The notes under the pieces: generated by a model
What the model was told of the DNA's origin: nothing
What the model saw: the letters and a program-made list of their open reading frames with translations, nothing else
The model's database searches: none
In this document: positions 43,471-52,783 of the stretch, one piece after another
How positions within the stretch are numbered: position 1 is the first letter of the stretch
Layout: every line of letters begins with the position of its first letter
Translations under genes and position numbers: made by a program
Source: Phocaeicola coprocola DSM 17136
GTDB lineage: Bacteria; Bacteroidota; Bacteroidia; Bacteroidales; Bacteroidaceae
Length of the DNA: 64,000 bases
Direction of reading: 5' to 3'
NCBI RefSeq assembly: GCF_000154845.1
Contig: NZ_DS981485.1
Coordinates: forward strand, 1-64,000

Positions 43471-44939
43471 AACTGAGAGAAGCATTAGACACCTATATGT
43501 TCGACAACGTGGGACAGTTCGGCGGCATCGCCGAATCACTGGGCTATCAGACCGAATACCGGGACGGATATTTCCGGTTCCGCAAAGACGGGGAAGAGCT
43601 GAGCATGAGCGTAAGCGAAATCAGGGAAAAAGCCGGAGCAAAGTACGATGAAAGCCTTCGTGACCAATCAAAAGAACGTGTATCCGCCCTTTTTGACAAG
43701 GAACGTGCCAATGATCCTAAATATGTCGCCGAGCTGGAGAAGGATGGCATCAGCATCAAGCGGTGGGAGAACCTGAAGGGACATGACAAGGACGGCTTTA
43801 CCGTCATCGACCATCGCCTGAAGGTATGCTACACCGGACAGTCGCTCTATGAATACGCCTACAAGCAAGGGAACATCCTCGACGGGAAAGGCACCAAGCT
43901 GGAAAAGGGTGTCATGTCTGATTTGATGGAGATACACGGCAAACCGGGGAAGCTCCGTTTCAACGATGACGGAATCTCCGTATTCTACCGCAAAGAGGCG
44001 TTGGTTATCCCGGACAAGGTGCTGGGAAAGAAGTTGGGCAAGAAAGAGAAAGAACAGCTGCTTGCCGGTGACATCGTACCCATCACCGTAAATAAGAAGG
44101 ACATCCTGCTGCAAGTTGACCGGGATCTGAACTCCGTCATCCTGCGCACCAACCAGGAAATCAAGATTCCCGACATCATCGGGCAGACCAGCGAATATGG
44201 CGGCTACAAGTTAACCAAAGCCGACAAATACCTGCTCGCCAACGGCCATGCACTGGAGAACAAGCTGCTGCACAGTCCGGAAGGCTACTTCATTGCCGAC
44301 ATCCAACTGACGGATGACAGGAAAGGAGTCATGATACAGAACATACAGAGTATCACTCCCGGCAAGGCACAAGAGCTGATCAAGGCCATGACCCCCAAAC
44401 TGGAAGCCCATGCGGCCAACATAGAAGCTGCAAAAGAGCAAAAACACGAAGAGGGGCGCAATATGGAAGCCGAGTTTAAGGAAGCGGTGGGCAAACATGA
44501 CTTTGAAAAAATCGGGAAGCTCAAAGAGGAAGGATATAAACCCAGTGAAGAGTTTATCAAAGGAATCGGTAAGGAACACGGTCTGGATGAAAGGCAAACC
44601 CATGAAGTCATCCAGCTGTTCGGCACCAAGCCGGAAGAACAGGGCGAACATGAAAGGCAGGCCGCACGTCTGTTGGATGCCGCACAGACCGACAACTTTC
44701 ATGTCATCCAAGAGATACAGAAAGAAGGGTACCGGCTCACTCAAGAAGACCTTACCCGGATGCGTGAAACGGGTGTGCAAGCCAACACACTGATAGCCGT
44801 ACAAAAGATTTTCGGGATGGAAGGCAGCACAAAGACACTGGGAGATGTCAAACTGGCCAGCACACCCAAACCCGACAACAGCAAGGAAATGGCCCGTCCG
44901 ATAGCCAGCACCATCAACCGGGCTTTCAATGACTTATAA
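43467..44939 (+). CDS. DUF4099/DUF3945-type protein of the transfer operon
   Basis: The 490-residue soluble protein has a DUF4099-like N-terminal part (FGGIAESLGYQTEYRDGYFRF, and KRWENLKGHDKDGFTVIDHRLKVCYTG). The DUF3945 segment is about 190-290: GKKLGKKEKEQLLAGDIVPITVNKKDILLQVDRDLNSVILRT, GGYKLTKADKYLLANGHALENKLL. The C-terminal third is a repeat-like helical region with EEGYKPSEEFIKGIGKEHGL and QKEGYRLTQEDLTRMRETGV. Such proteins are common in Bacteroides mobile DNA next to ArdC and topoisomerase genes. Their function is not established. DNA binding or protection during transfer is a guess. Confidence 0.8.
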   Translation: MKLREALDTYMFDNVGQFGGIAESLGYQTEYRDGYFRFRKDGEELSMSVSEIREKAGAKYDESLRDQSKERVSALFDKERANDPKYVAELEKDGISIKRWENLKGHDKDGFTVIDHRLKVCYTGQSLYEYAYKQGNILDGKGTKLEKGVMSDLMEIHGKPGKLRFNDDGISVFYRKEALVIPDKVLGKKLGKKEKEQLLAGDIVPITVNKKDILLQVDRDLNSVILRTNQEIKIPDIIGQTSEYGGYKLTKADKYLLANGHALENKLLHSPEGYFIADIQLTDDRKGVMIQNIQSITPGKAQELIKAMTPKLEAHAANIEAAKEQKHEEGRNMEAEFKEAVGKHDFEKIGKLKEEGYKPSEEFIKGIGKEHGLDERQTHEVIQLFGTKPEEQGEHERQAARLLDAAQTDNFHVIQEIQKEGYRLTQEDLTRMRETGVQANTLIAVQKIFGMEGSTKTLGDVKLASTPKPDNSKEMARPIASTINRAFNDL

Positions 44940-44957
44940 CCTAAAAAATCAGGAATT

Positions 44958-45143
44958 ATGGATTACGATGAATTAGTACAGAAAAACATTGCAGGAGAAA
45001 TCAGTGACTTAGAGTTTCTACTTGCACAGGAAGAGCTTGCACAAGCCTATCAAGAAGAGATGGCTGCCAAGCAGCAAGAGACAAACAACCAAACGGCCAG
45101 AGAATGGCTGCTTGATTACGAGAACAGAAATCTATACCAATAA
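44958..45143 (+). CDS. Small acidic protein before ardC
   Basis: The 61-residue protein is strongly acidic and helical (DYDELVQKNIAGEISDLEFLLAQEELAQAYQEEMAAKQQE). It has no recognised domain. It lies 18 bp after the DUF3945-type gene and 3 bp before the ardC-like gene, so it is clearly within the operon. It could be a DNA mimic or a structural partner, but nothing in the sequence proves that. Confidence 0.65.
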   Translation: MDYDELVQKNIAGEISDLEFLLAQEELAQAYQEEMAAKQQETNNQTAREWLLDYENRNLYQ

Positions 45144-45146
45144 ATC

Positions 45147-46340
45147 ATGGATACAGCAAGTGATAAAGCATTACAGCGTTTCGCCGAACTGATGATCGAA
45201 AAGATAAAGCAGGTGGAAGACAACTGGCAAAAGCCTTGGTTCGGGATAAAGGGTGGGGGACTTCCGCAAAATATCGAGGGAAGAACCTACAACGGAGTAA
45301 ATTCCTTCATGTTGTTTCTACTTTCGGAAAAAGAGCAGTACAGCCTGCCGGTCTATATGACCTTCATGCAAGCCAAAGACAACGGCCTTAACATACTGAA
45401 AGGAGAAAAGTCATTCCCAGTCATTTACTGGAATTTCTCAGTAAGAGACAAGAACGGAAAGAAAATACCTTTCGACGTATATAAGAACCTGGATAAAAAC
45501 GAGCAGCAGGAATATAAGGTCACGCCGTTTCTGAAGACATACAATGTGTTCAACGTACAGCAGACCAATCTTCAGGAAACGAAACCGGAGAAATGGGAAG
45601 CATTGAAGGAGCAATTCAAGATACCGGCCATCAAGGACGAGCAAGGGATGCTCACCGTGCCTCTGATTGATGCGATGGTACGGGAACAGCAATGGATCTG
45701 CCCCATTTATTCCAAGGAAGGAAATAGTGCTTACCATGCAAGGGGAGAAGATAACCATATCGTCGTACCCCTGAAGGGGCAGTTTAAGGACGGAGAGAAT
45801 TTCTACTCCACACTACTGCATGAGATGGCGCACTCGACTGGAGAACCTGAGCATCTGAACCGGGAAAAAGGCGTGATTTTCGGAGACAAGCAATATGCCA
45901 AAGAGGAACTGGTTGCCGAACTCACCTCCGCTACCGTCGGGCAAAGCCTGGGAATATCCACCCATATCCGGGAAGAAAATGCCATGTATCTAAAAAACTG
46001 GCTGGGAGCCTTGAAAGAAGATCCCAAATTCATCTACAACATCCTTGCCGATGTAGGAAAAGCCAGCAATATGATTCAGGAACATACCGCACGGATGGAA
46101 CAGTACCTCACACCGGAGGAACGGTTCACGCAGGCCGTCCTGCAAGACAACCGTCCGGTATTGGAGCAGATGAAAAACGAAGGTTTTACCCCTTCATCAC
46201 GGTTATTGGAAAGTGTTGCGGCAAACCATCCTACAGCCGACAACCTTGAAACGCTACACAGCACTTTCGGCATTTCGCTGCCTTCCATGGAAGCGGAGCC
46301 AGCCATGAAAAATATGAATGAGCCACAGCTCGGATTATAA
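45147..46340 (+). CDS. ardC: ArdC-like antirestriction protein with zincin domain
   Basis: The 397-residue protein joins an ArdC N-terminal single-stranded-DNA-binding domain (WQKPWFGIKGGGLPQNIEGRTYNGVNSFMLFLL) to a zinc metalloprotease-like domain. The latter has the HEMAH motif near residue 226 and the third ligand region AKEELVAELTSATVGQSLGI. ArdC proteins protect incoming conjugative DNA from host restriction. A helical C-terminal extension (from about 325) resembles the repeats at the end of the DUF3945-type protein (LEQMKNEGFTPSSRLLESVAANH), which suggests a shared module. Confidence 0.9.
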   Translation: MDTASDKALQRFAELMIEKIKQVEDNWQKPWFGIKGGGLPQNIEGRTYNGVNSFMLFLLSEKEQYSLPVYMTFMQAKDNGLNILKGEKSFPVIYWNFSVRDKNGKKIPFDVYKNLDKNEQQEYKVTPFLKTYNVFNVQQTNLQETKPEKWEALKEQFKIPAIKDEQGMLTVPLIDAMVREQQWICPIYSKEGNSAYHARGEDNHIVVPLKGQFKDGENFYSTLLHEMAHSTGEPEHLNREKGVIFGDKQYAKEELVAELTSATVGQSLGISTHIREENAMYLKNWLGALKEDPKFIYNILADVGKASNMIQEHTARMEQYLTPEERFTQAVLQDNRPVLEQMKNEGFTPSSRLLESVAANHPTADNLETLHSTFGISLPSMEAEPAMKNMNEPQLGL

Positions 46341-46359
46341 ACTTTTAAAAACCATCATT

Positions 46360-46701
46360 ATGTTTACAGGACAAATTATCGGTTATGTCGGTGCGGATGC
46401 CCGGCAGAACAAGAACGGAAAAGGATTCAACTTCCATGTATCCACCAAGTACAAGAACGTGAACAACGAGGAACAGACCCTATGGGTATGCTGTTTCGTG
46501 AATTACGAGAGTAAAGTCTTTGAGTATCTGAAAAAAGGGACACAGGTATATGTCTGCGGCGATGTGTATGCCGATGTATTCCAGAAGGATGACGGTAGCC
46601 ACATCCCATCCGTCAGCCTGACCGTCTCACGCATTGAGTTACTGGGAAAGGCAGAGAAAAAAGAGAGCGGTGACGGAACGGCATCCGGACAACCCCAATA
46701 A
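46360..46701 (+). CDS. ssb: Single-stranded DNA-binding protein (transfer operon copy)
   Basis: This 113-residue OB-fold protein has FTGQIIGYVGADARQNKNGKGFNFHVSTKYKNVNNEEQTLWVCCFVNYESKVFEYLKKGTQVYVCGDVYADVF. It lacks the long acidic tail of housekeeping SSB. I chose the ATG at 46360; the frame to 46318 overlaps the ardC end. It would coat the transferred strand. Two further ssb-like genes, clearly different from this one, lie at 53502 and 56749. Confidence 0.85.
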   Translation: MFTGQIIGYVGADARQNKNGKGFNFHVSTKYKNVNNEEQTLWVCCFVNYESKVFEYLKKGTQVYVCGDVYADVFQKDDGSHIPSVSLTVSRIELLGKAEKKESGDGTASGQPQ

Positions 46702-46712
46702 CAGCAACGGCC

Positions 46713-48659
46713 ATGGAAAGAGAGAAGAAAGACCTGTCATTCATCCTGATCCTGCTATCCACGCTCATCGGGACAGCCGTACTGTTTCAGTGGGCTATCG
46801 TTACGGGATTATACGCTCCACTACGTAATCCGGCCATGTGGGAAAGGCTGATGGAGAAGGATATCCTATTCCGGTTTCTCTACGTTATCCTGATCGGAGG
46901 CCTCGCTTTTCTCTTTCCGGTTGGCAAAGTGAAAGACGAAAACAAGAAATGGGTTTACACCAGTATGACACTGGTTACGGCATCCATGCTGGTTGTCGGA
47001 TTCAGCCGGTTATCAGCGTGGTATAACCTATTTGTATTTCCCATTCTATTCGTAGCGTACACGCTGCTTGTCATCAAGACTCTGCCTTATTTCATCCGGC
47101 GTCATGCCCAATCCGATGATAGCATTTTCGGGTTAAGCCGGGAAGAATCGGCTTTCTACTTCCGCTTTGAAACCGCCTCCGGGCCGCTGGTCATCCATAA
47201 GCCGCAGCAGAATGTCTATATCGACGGCGGTCCGGGAAGCGGTAAATCAGAGAGCTGGATCAAGGGAATCATCTACCAGTGCGCCGAGCGCAACTATGCC
47301 GGATTCGTGTACGATTGGGAGGGTGATCCCACCAAGGACAAGTCACCCATCCTCTCACGTATCGCATACGGAAGCATCGAACATTTCCGGAACAAGGGGA
47401 TGGAAACACCCCGTTTCGCCTATATCAACTTTGTGGATATGTCACGCACGGTCAGGGTGAACGTACTTTCTCCGCAATACATGTCAAAGGGAAACGAATC
47501 GCTATTCATCCGCAATATCATCATGACACTGATGAAGAATCTGGAAGCAAGCTGGAAGGAAAAGACCGACTTTTGGGCCAACAATGCCATCAACTACGTC
47601 TATTCAATCGCCTATAAATGTTTCAAGGAAAGGAAGCTTGGTATCTGTACGCTGCCCCATGTGATAGCCCTTGCCCTTTCTGACAGCAACCTAGTATTCC
47701 ACTGGCTGTCGGAAGATCCTGAAATCGCATTGAACATGTCCTCCATGCTGACCGCCTGGAAACTGGGTGCACAACAGCAGACAGCCGGAGCCGTATCATC
47801 CGCACAGACTCCGTTGGTACTCCTGAACAACAAATACATCTTCTGGGTGTTGTCGCCACTTCCCGAAGAAGAGTTCTCTTTGGATATAACCAACAAGGAA
47901 CACCCAACGCTGTTATGCGTAGGCAATGCGCCCACCATCAAGGAAGCCGTTTCCCCTGCTATTTCCTGCATCGGCAGCGTCTTGATGTCACAGATGAACA
48001 ATCCCGGCAAAGCGACCAGCATATTCATGGTAGATGAATTTCCGACCATCCTGTTGCAAGGCATTGACACTTTCATCGGAACCGCCCGGAAGCACAATGT
48101 CGCTACCATTCTCGCCGTTCAGGACTTCAACCAAGCGGTCAGGGACTATGGAGAGAAAAGTGCCAACATCCTGAAAGCCTCCTGCGGAACGCAGGCTTAC
48201 GGTATGACCGGAAATGAGAAGACCGCCAAAGACATCGAGAACTTGCTTGGGGAGAAGAAAGAAGCGCAAGAATCTTATTCACACCAAGCCGGTGGCAATA
48301 ACAGTGTCACGGAGAGCCTGCAAAAAGAAAAAGTCTTAAAGGCAAGGGACATTGCCGGACAAGCAGCCGGACACTTCATTGGCAAGATTGCCGGAGGCAA
48401 GCCGCCATTCTTCAGCGTGCAGATGGATATGTGCCGTTTTGAAGAGAAGGAGATACCCCGTTTCTCCTTACCGGTCAAACTGGGCAACGGCAAAGAAGAG
48501 ATGGAACTGGAAATCCTGGAAGAGATTATCCAGCAGAACTACATCAAAATCATTGAAGATGTCAACGCCATCCTCAAAAAGATAGAGGACAAATTAAAAG
48601 AAAAGTCAGCAGTTCCGCCAACCGGGACACACAAGACAGAACAAAAAATCATCCGATAA
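46713..48659 (+). CDS. Type IV coupling protein (VirD4 / TraD-like ATPase)
   Basis: The 648-residue protein has three or four N-terminal membrane helices (to about residue 130). The ATPase domain has Walker A IDGGPGSGKSES near residue 171, an internal MVDEFPTILLQG as Walker B near 440 and a TraM/TraD recognition part, AVQDFNQAVRDYG. It receives the relaxosome and feeds the DNA into the channel. Unlike in many Bacteroides CTns it is not next to the relaxase but at the far end of the tra operon. The motifs are intact. Confidence 0.92.
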   Translation: MEREKKDLSFILILLSTLIGTAVLFQWAIVTGLYAPLRNPAMWERLMEKDILFRFLYVILIGGLAFLFPVGKVKDENKKWVYTSMTLVTASMLVVGFSRLSAWYNLFVFPILFVAYTLLVIKTLPYFIRRHAQSDDSIFGLSREESAFYFRFETASGPLVIHKPQQNVYIDGGPGSGKSESWIKGIIYQCAERNYAGFVYDWEGDPTKDKSPILSRIAYGSIEHFRNKGMETPRFAYINFVDMSRTVRVNVLSPQYMSKGNESLFIRNIIMTLMKNLEASWKEKTDFWANNAINYVYSIAYKCFKERKLGICTLPHVIALALSDSNLVFHWLSEDPEIALNMSSMLTAWKLGAQQQTAGAVSSAQTPLVLLNNKYIFWVLSPLPEEEFSLDITNKEHPTLLCVGNAPTIKEAVSPAISCIGSVLMSQMNNPGKATSIFMVDEFPTILLQGIDTFIGTARKHNVATILAVQDFNQAVRDYGEKSANILKASCGTQAYGMTGNEKTAKDIENLLGEKKEAQESYSHQAGGNNSVTESLQKEKVLKARDIAGQAAGHFIGKIAGGKPPFFSVQMDMCRFEEKEIPRFSLPVKLGNGKEEMELEILEEIIQQNYIKIIEDVNAILKKIEDKLKEKSAVPPTGTHKTEQKIIR

Positions 48660-48681
48660 CATTCAACAAAAGAATCCTACC

Positions 48682-49101
48682 ATGAGAAAAATTCATTCAT
48701 TATTAGCGGCAGCCTGCTTATTGGCCGCTTCATGCAACAAAGAGGAAATCCAATCGGAAACAGACAAAGCCGGCATGTATCACATCACCGTAGCCGTAAC
48801 CGGTTCCTCACCCAAAGGCAGTGTGCATATATATAATCTTGACGGCGTGAGATTCAGGAACGAACGCACCGGTACCTCCGCAGCTTCCGTAGATGAGAGT
48901 TTCACCGATAAAGCGGAATACAGCACGGAAAAGCCTGTCAGCCAAATTACCGTGCAAGGCATTCTCTATTCAAAAGAGAGTGCTATCATCACCATGCAGA
49001 TAAAAAAAGACGGGGAAAGCGTATTCAACCAGAGCAAACAGTTGGAGGCCGTTCCCGGTATAGACACTACTGTTGATTTGGTTTACAGTACCTTGAAATA
49101 A
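48682..49101 (+). CDS. Small lipoprotein of the tra operon
   Basis: The 139-residue protein has a clear lipobox (LLAASC, Cys18) and an Ig-like beta-rich body (YHITVAVTGSSPKGSVHIYNLDGVRF, and SQITVQGILYSKESAIITMQI). I do not recognise a family. It follows the coupling-protein gene after 22 bp. Surface or entry exclusion is a possible role for such an element lipoprotein, but this is only an idea from position. Confidence 0.7.
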   Translation: MRKIHSLLAAACLLAASCNKEEIQSETDKAGMYHITVAVTGSSPKGSVHIYNLDGVRFRNERTGTSAASVDESFTDKAEYSTEKPVSQITVQGILYSKESAIITMQIKKDGESVFNQSKQLEAVPGIDTTVDLVYSTLK

Positions 49102-49157
49102 AAATGCAGACGAATCAAAAAACATATACTTTCTCTTCCATATTTAGATGATATTTC

Positions 49158-49213
49158 TTATCTTTATGAAAGATAATCTTTCTCATTTATAATCTAAGCT
49201 CAGATAAAATGAG
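49158..49213 (+). terminator. Two hairpins after the lipoprotein gene
   Basis: TTATCTTT-ATG-AAAGATAA (49158-49176) is a perfect 8-bp stem with a three-base loop. CTCATTT (49182-49188) pairs with AAATGAG (49207-49213) in a second stem. No long T run follows, so termination may be partial. The Toprim gene starts 23 bp later. Confidence 0.5.
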
Positions 49214-49236
49214 ATTCAACTAATCCAGTCAACGTT

Positions 49237-50262
49237 ATGAAAGTCGATTTCAATCAGATAAAAACAACCATTTCTCTGCCCGATTTCCTGCTGGAACTAG
49301 GATGGAAAATCGTGGAAGGCTCTTCCAACTCCTGTCCCAAAATGAGCAACGGAACGCATACCATCGTCATCAAGCGGAACTCGCAGAACCAATACACCTA
49401 TTGGGACGTGCATAGTGACAGCGTGCGTGGCCGCAGTATCATGGATCTGATGCAGGAACATCTATTTGAAACAACCGGAAAAATGCCGTCCTTGCGCGAG
49501 GTGGGGGAGATCCTTCAGAACTACATCAACACCAACCGCATCACGACACCCGAAAAAAGCCGGTATGAAGTAGGTAACACAAGCATGAGAGCGGACGAAC
49601 TTCAATTCTACTTGAGCCAGCTACAACCCTACAAGGGCAATTATCTCCAGAAAAGAGGTATCCTGAAAGAAAGCATTGAAAGCCGGTTCTTCAAAGACAC
49701 TTTCTTTATCCGGGAGGTAAAGAACAAAGGGAGTGTTTACCGCAACGTGTGCATCAAGATGTACAATGAAAACGGTGTGCAAGCCATTTCTCAACGAAAT
49801 GAAACATTCAAAGGGATTATCGGTGGCAAGTTCGACTGTCTGGCGACCAGCAACCATGACAAAAGCCGCCCGATAGACATTCTCTACATTGGGGAGTCAT
49901 TTATAGACTGTATCTCCCACTATCAATTACGCCATTCCGGAAACGACCTCAATCTTGTATATGTATCTACGGAAGGGACATTCACGGAAGGACAAATGAG
50001 GCTATTACGCCTGATTCTTGACAAGAACCAGGTAAAGGAGCTCCGGAGCATCTTTGACAACGACAAACAAGGGCACAAGTACACTCTATGGCTGCATCGT
50101 TACTTTCATGGCGATACGACTGATGTCGAGAGCCTGAGTAACGATGAACTCCGCAACAAGGTACGGAAACTGAAGAACGTCGAACTTTCGGAAAACAAGG
50201 ATTGGAACGATGATCTGAAAATCTCGTGTGGCATCTGTTCCTCCACGGAGGACGGCCAGTAA
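49237..50262 (+). CDS. Toprim-domain primase-like protein
   Basis: This 341-residue protein opens with TTISLPDFLLELGWKIVEGSSNSCPKM, as in DUF3991/primase-associated proteins of Bacteroides elements. It has a Toprim-like domain with ILYIGESFIDCISHYQL (acidic Glu motif) and SIFDNDKQGHKYT (Asp motif). The zinc-finger cysteines of DnaG-type primases are not evident. It may prime the transferred strand or act with the relaxase. It is in the same direction as the tra operon but after two hairpins. Confidence 0.75.
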   Translation: MKVDFNQIKTTISLPDFLLELGWKIVEGSSNSCPKMSNGTHTIVIKRNSQNQYTYWDVHSDSVRGRSIMDLMQEHLFETTGKMPSLREVGEILQNYINTNRITTPEKSRYEVGNTSMRADELQFYLSQLQPYKGNYLQKRGILKESIESRFFKDTFFIREVKNKGSVYRNVCIKMYNENGVQAISQRNETFKGIIGGKFDCLATSNHDKSRPIDILYIGESFIDCISHYQLRHSGNDLNLVYVSTEGTFTEGQMRLLRLILDKNQVKELRSIFDNDKQGHKYTLWLHRYFHGDTTDVESLSNDELRNKVRKLKNVELSENKDWNDDLKISCGICSSTEDGQ

Positions 50263-50315
50263 CCTCATAGATTTGCTCCATCACATAATACGACAACCTA
50301 TAAAATCAGATCAAT

Positions 50316-50801
50316 ATGAATATCAAGCATTTATTTTTTTGTATGCTGCTCATTGCCTTTTCCTCATGCAGCAAACCCGGCTATGAGAAGGCCATTGCGG
50401 AATGGGTTCAGACAGATTCTCACGGCACCTGGACGGATTTAAAGTTCGAACTACTGGAAGTGTTGGAAACAGAAGACGTCACCGTATCGGACAGCCTGTG
50501 CTACCTGAACAACAAAAGCGCACAATTATCCGCTGTCATACAGAAAGCGGAAAGTCCCCGTGCCTTATTCAAACCGTCCTTTTCCGCCTATATGGAAGCC
50601 GAAAAAAGCCTGAAAGCAACGGATGCCATGAAAGCCATGTACCTGCACCGTGACAGTACGGAAGTTATCGGCAAGATATTAAAATGCAGGTATGCCATCG
50701 TCCAGCCACACTCAGGGGTGCAGCAGAAAAAGACGGCTTCTTTCCTATTGTCCCCCGACATGGAAAAATGTATCGGCAAACTAAAGCCGACAAGCAAATA
50801 A
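50316..50801 (+). CDS. Lipoprotein, unknown
   Basis: The 161-residue protein has a lipobox (AFSSC, Cys18) and a body with YEKAIAEWVQTDSHGTWTDLKFELLEVLE. This resembles small lipoproteins found at the end of transfer regions in Bacteroides, with no defined function. It is the last rightward gene, 53 bp after the Toprim gene. A strong bidirectional terminator separates it from the convergent PcfJ-like gene. Confidence 0.7.
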   Translation: MNIKHLFFCMLLIAFSSCSKPGYEKAIAEWVQTDSHGTWTDLKFELLEVLETEDVTVSDSLCYLNNKSAQLSAVIQKAESPRALFKPSFSAYMEAEKSLKATDAMKAMYLHRDSTEVIGKILKCRYAIVQPHSGVQQKKTASFLLSPDMEKCIGKLKPTSK

Positions 50802-50839
50802 TCCGAGCGTAACGATGTGTAGCGACAACGTTTTTTGGG

Positions 50840-50893
50840 GTTCTTTTTTGGGCGTCTTCCAAAAAAGAACTCCCACACATTTAGATGTGTGGG
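50840..50893. terminator. Bidirectional terminator between convergent operons
   Basis: GTTCTTTTTTGG (50840-50851) pairs with CCAAAAAAGAAC (50859-50870). Directly after, CCCACACAT (50872-50880) pairs with ATGTGTGGG (50885-50893). The first stem carries T and A runs on both sides, which suits both directions. A similar stem occurs at 62590-62622. Confidence 0.8.
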
Positions 50894-50900
50894 CTATTCA

Positions 50901-52148
50901 TTACACTACCATCCTTTCCCTTATCAACGGTATATTATCCCGTACCAAATTCAGAATCCGGTCATGATAGGCTGATAATTGGTTAGACTTTCCACGACAC
51001 TGGCACACCTCCATCCTGCTAAGTGAAAACTCCACCGTTTCCATGCGCCTTCCATCCACCGTTGCCGACATTATCAACGAATCTTCTCTCTTATAATAGG
51101 CGTTGCTGAATACACAATGATGCAGCAACTTTCCCTCTTTGTAAAAGTCCGAAAGGCTTTCCAATACCCGAACCATAATATTTCCATCCGCAAACGAAAG
51201 ATTAAAGAAACGTGATTTGGCAGCAATATAGTCTTTTTCATCCTTTTCAGAATATTTTTTCTTACATTTCCCCATCACCCAATCATGCGCTTCTTCTACA
51301 TTCAACGGACACAAATAATGAGGATTTCTCGCATCCAATTTATTTTCTATCAGCATATCCACATAGTCCAGCCACAAGTCCGCATCATGTATCACATAGT
51401 CATGTCTTAAACAGATTTTTACATACGTCCAATACTTATCTATACCGTATTTTCTCTCTAAAAATCTCAAGAACAAATTCATTTGCCCTGCCTTATATAA
51501 TATCTCCATCCGATTATCAGTTAATAATGTCATAAAGAAGGAACTCGGACAAATATCATAAAAGGCACCCTTAAATCCATTCCTCGTAAGTTCGGGTATC
51601 ACTTTCATTCTCGGATAGATAACTGCCGGGCAAATATCATAAATACGGTCATGATGCACATTCCGCTTACGCAATTCCAAAGAACTTCCATATATCCATG
51701 CATCGTAATAAAATATAGACATGCCCCGCAGCAAAGACAGCGTTTCTGTCTTGCCCTCTTTATTCATCCAACACTGTACCGCCTCAATTATAAAGTAATT
51801 AGCCGGAGACCCTTTTTTCAGCCGGCAGTCCACCATAAAAAAACGGATAACTTGATATTGCTTGTATGTAGTAATCACACAAAAATATTCTTTATATACA
51901 GCCGTCCTTTTCCTGCTATTCTCCAATTTCAGGTTCATACCGCAATGAGGACATTTACAGTTTTTCTTATCTTCCTTATCCCGCCATGTATGCCCACAAT
52001 CCAAACAAAAGCAATTCCCCTTTGCATCACGCTTGAAATAATGCACAAAGCAATGTTTATAGGCATAACGCTTTTGAGCCTCTGAAACGGGAGCTAACTT
52101 CCTGCTCCCATTCACGATTTCCATTTGTAATTTTGTCTTGGGTTTCAT
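50901..52148 (-). CDS. pcfJ: PcfJ-like protein with zinc ribbon
   Basis: The 415-residue protein has an N-terminal zinc-ribbon-like part (CFCLDCGHTWRDKEDKKNCKCPHCG, four Cys near residues 47-68). Its PcfJ-like C-terminal part is GKLLHHCVFSNAYYKREDSLIMSATVDGRRMETVEFSLSRMEVCQCRGKSN. PcfJ and PcfK occur together on conjugative plasmids of Gram-positives and in Bacteroides elements; their role is unknown. It is the last gene of a leftward operon with the PcfK-like gene 1 bp upstream. Confidence 0.85.
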   Translation of the reverse strand: MKPKTKLQMEIVNGSRKLAPVSEAQKRYAYKHCFVHYFKRDAKGNCFCLDCGHTWRDKEDKKNCKCPHCGMNLKLENSRKRTAVYKEYFCVITTYKQYQVIRFFMVDCRLKKGSPANYFIIEAVQCWMNKEGKTETLSLLRGMSIFYYDAWIYGSSLELRKRNVHHDRIYDICPAVIYPRMKVIPELTRNGFKGAFYDICPSSFFMTLLTDNRMEILYKAGQMNLFLRFLERKYGIDKYWTYVKICLRHDYVIHDADLWLDYVDMLIENKLDARNPHYLCPLNVEEAHDWVMGKCKKKYSEKDEKDYIAAKSRFFNLSFADGNIMVRVLESLSDFYKEGKLLHHCVFSNAYYKREDSLIMSATVDGRRMETVEFSLSRMEVCQCRGKSNQLSAYHDRILNLVRDNIPLIRERMVV

Positions 52149-52149
52149 A

Positions 52150-52560
52150 TCAAAAAAGAGTTAACTGGGTTTGTACTTCGGTGTTGTTCTCACGTTTAGC
52201 TTGTTGACGCTTCTTCAACTTTGCCAATTCTTCCTCCTGCAATTTTTTGATAGCAGCCTCACGAGCCGCTTTCTTTTCTTCCTCTGACAATTCAACATGA
52301 TGATTTACGACTACATTACATTTCAATGGGCTACCCACCTCAATATTATCTTCCTGATAATAGTGCAACGCCATACCAAAAATTTCATCATCACTAAAAC
52401 CACAGCAACCGCTTTTCTTCACTTGGTTTAAAATATAGGTAATGCAATTATCTATATTCTTTGTAGGTTTTTGATAGACTGGAGCAAACAGACTATCCAC
52501 CGCTGCCATATTATCAAGGTATGCCTTGATGGTACTTTTAAATTGTTCTGACACTTTCAT
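52150..52560 (-). CDS. pcfK: PcfK-like protein
   Basis: The 136-residue protein starts MKVSEQFKSTIKAYLDNMAAVDSLFAPVYQKPTKNIDNCITYILNQVKKSGCCGFSDDEIFGMALHYYQED, which is the PcfK family pattern. It ends in a charged helical tail rich in Glu, Lys and Ala. It is cotranscribed with the PcfJ-like gene. The start overlaps the preceding small membrane gene by four bases. Confidence 0.85.
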   Translation of the reverse strand: MKVSEQFKSTIKAYLDNMAAVDSLFAPVYQKPTKNIDNCITYILNQVKKSGCCGFSDDEIFGMALHYYQEDNIEVGSPLKCNVVVNHHVELSEEEKKAAREAAIKKLQEEELAKLKKRQQAKRENNTEVQTQLTLF

Positions 52561-52748
52561 AGTATATCATTTTTAGATTTCATTTCACAATAAGCCAATT
52601 TCACGAGAAACAAGGAGAATAGGCAAATAAGAGCCAACAACGTAACCGACACAACCTTTATCGGACTTGGCGTTATTACCGCTCCGACAAACATAGCCAC
52701 TGCACAAAGAGCGATGATGACCGAAAAAACAAATTGAATGATTTGCAT
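52557..52748 (-). CDS. Small two-helix membrane protein before pcfK
   Basis: The 63-residue protein has two hydrophobic helices (IIQFVFSVIIALCAVAMFVGAVI and VVSVTLLALICLFSLFLVKLAY). The family is not recognised. It is the first gene of the pcfKJ operon, 35 bp downstream of the end of repeat block A1 in the direction of transcription. Confidence 0.6.
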   Translation of the reverse strand: MQIIQFVFSVIIALCAVAMFVGAVITPSPIKVVSVTLLALICLFSLFLVKLAYCEMKSKNDIL

Positions 52749-52783
52749 ATACTTCTGCTACTTAGTTTGTTAAACTTCTAATT

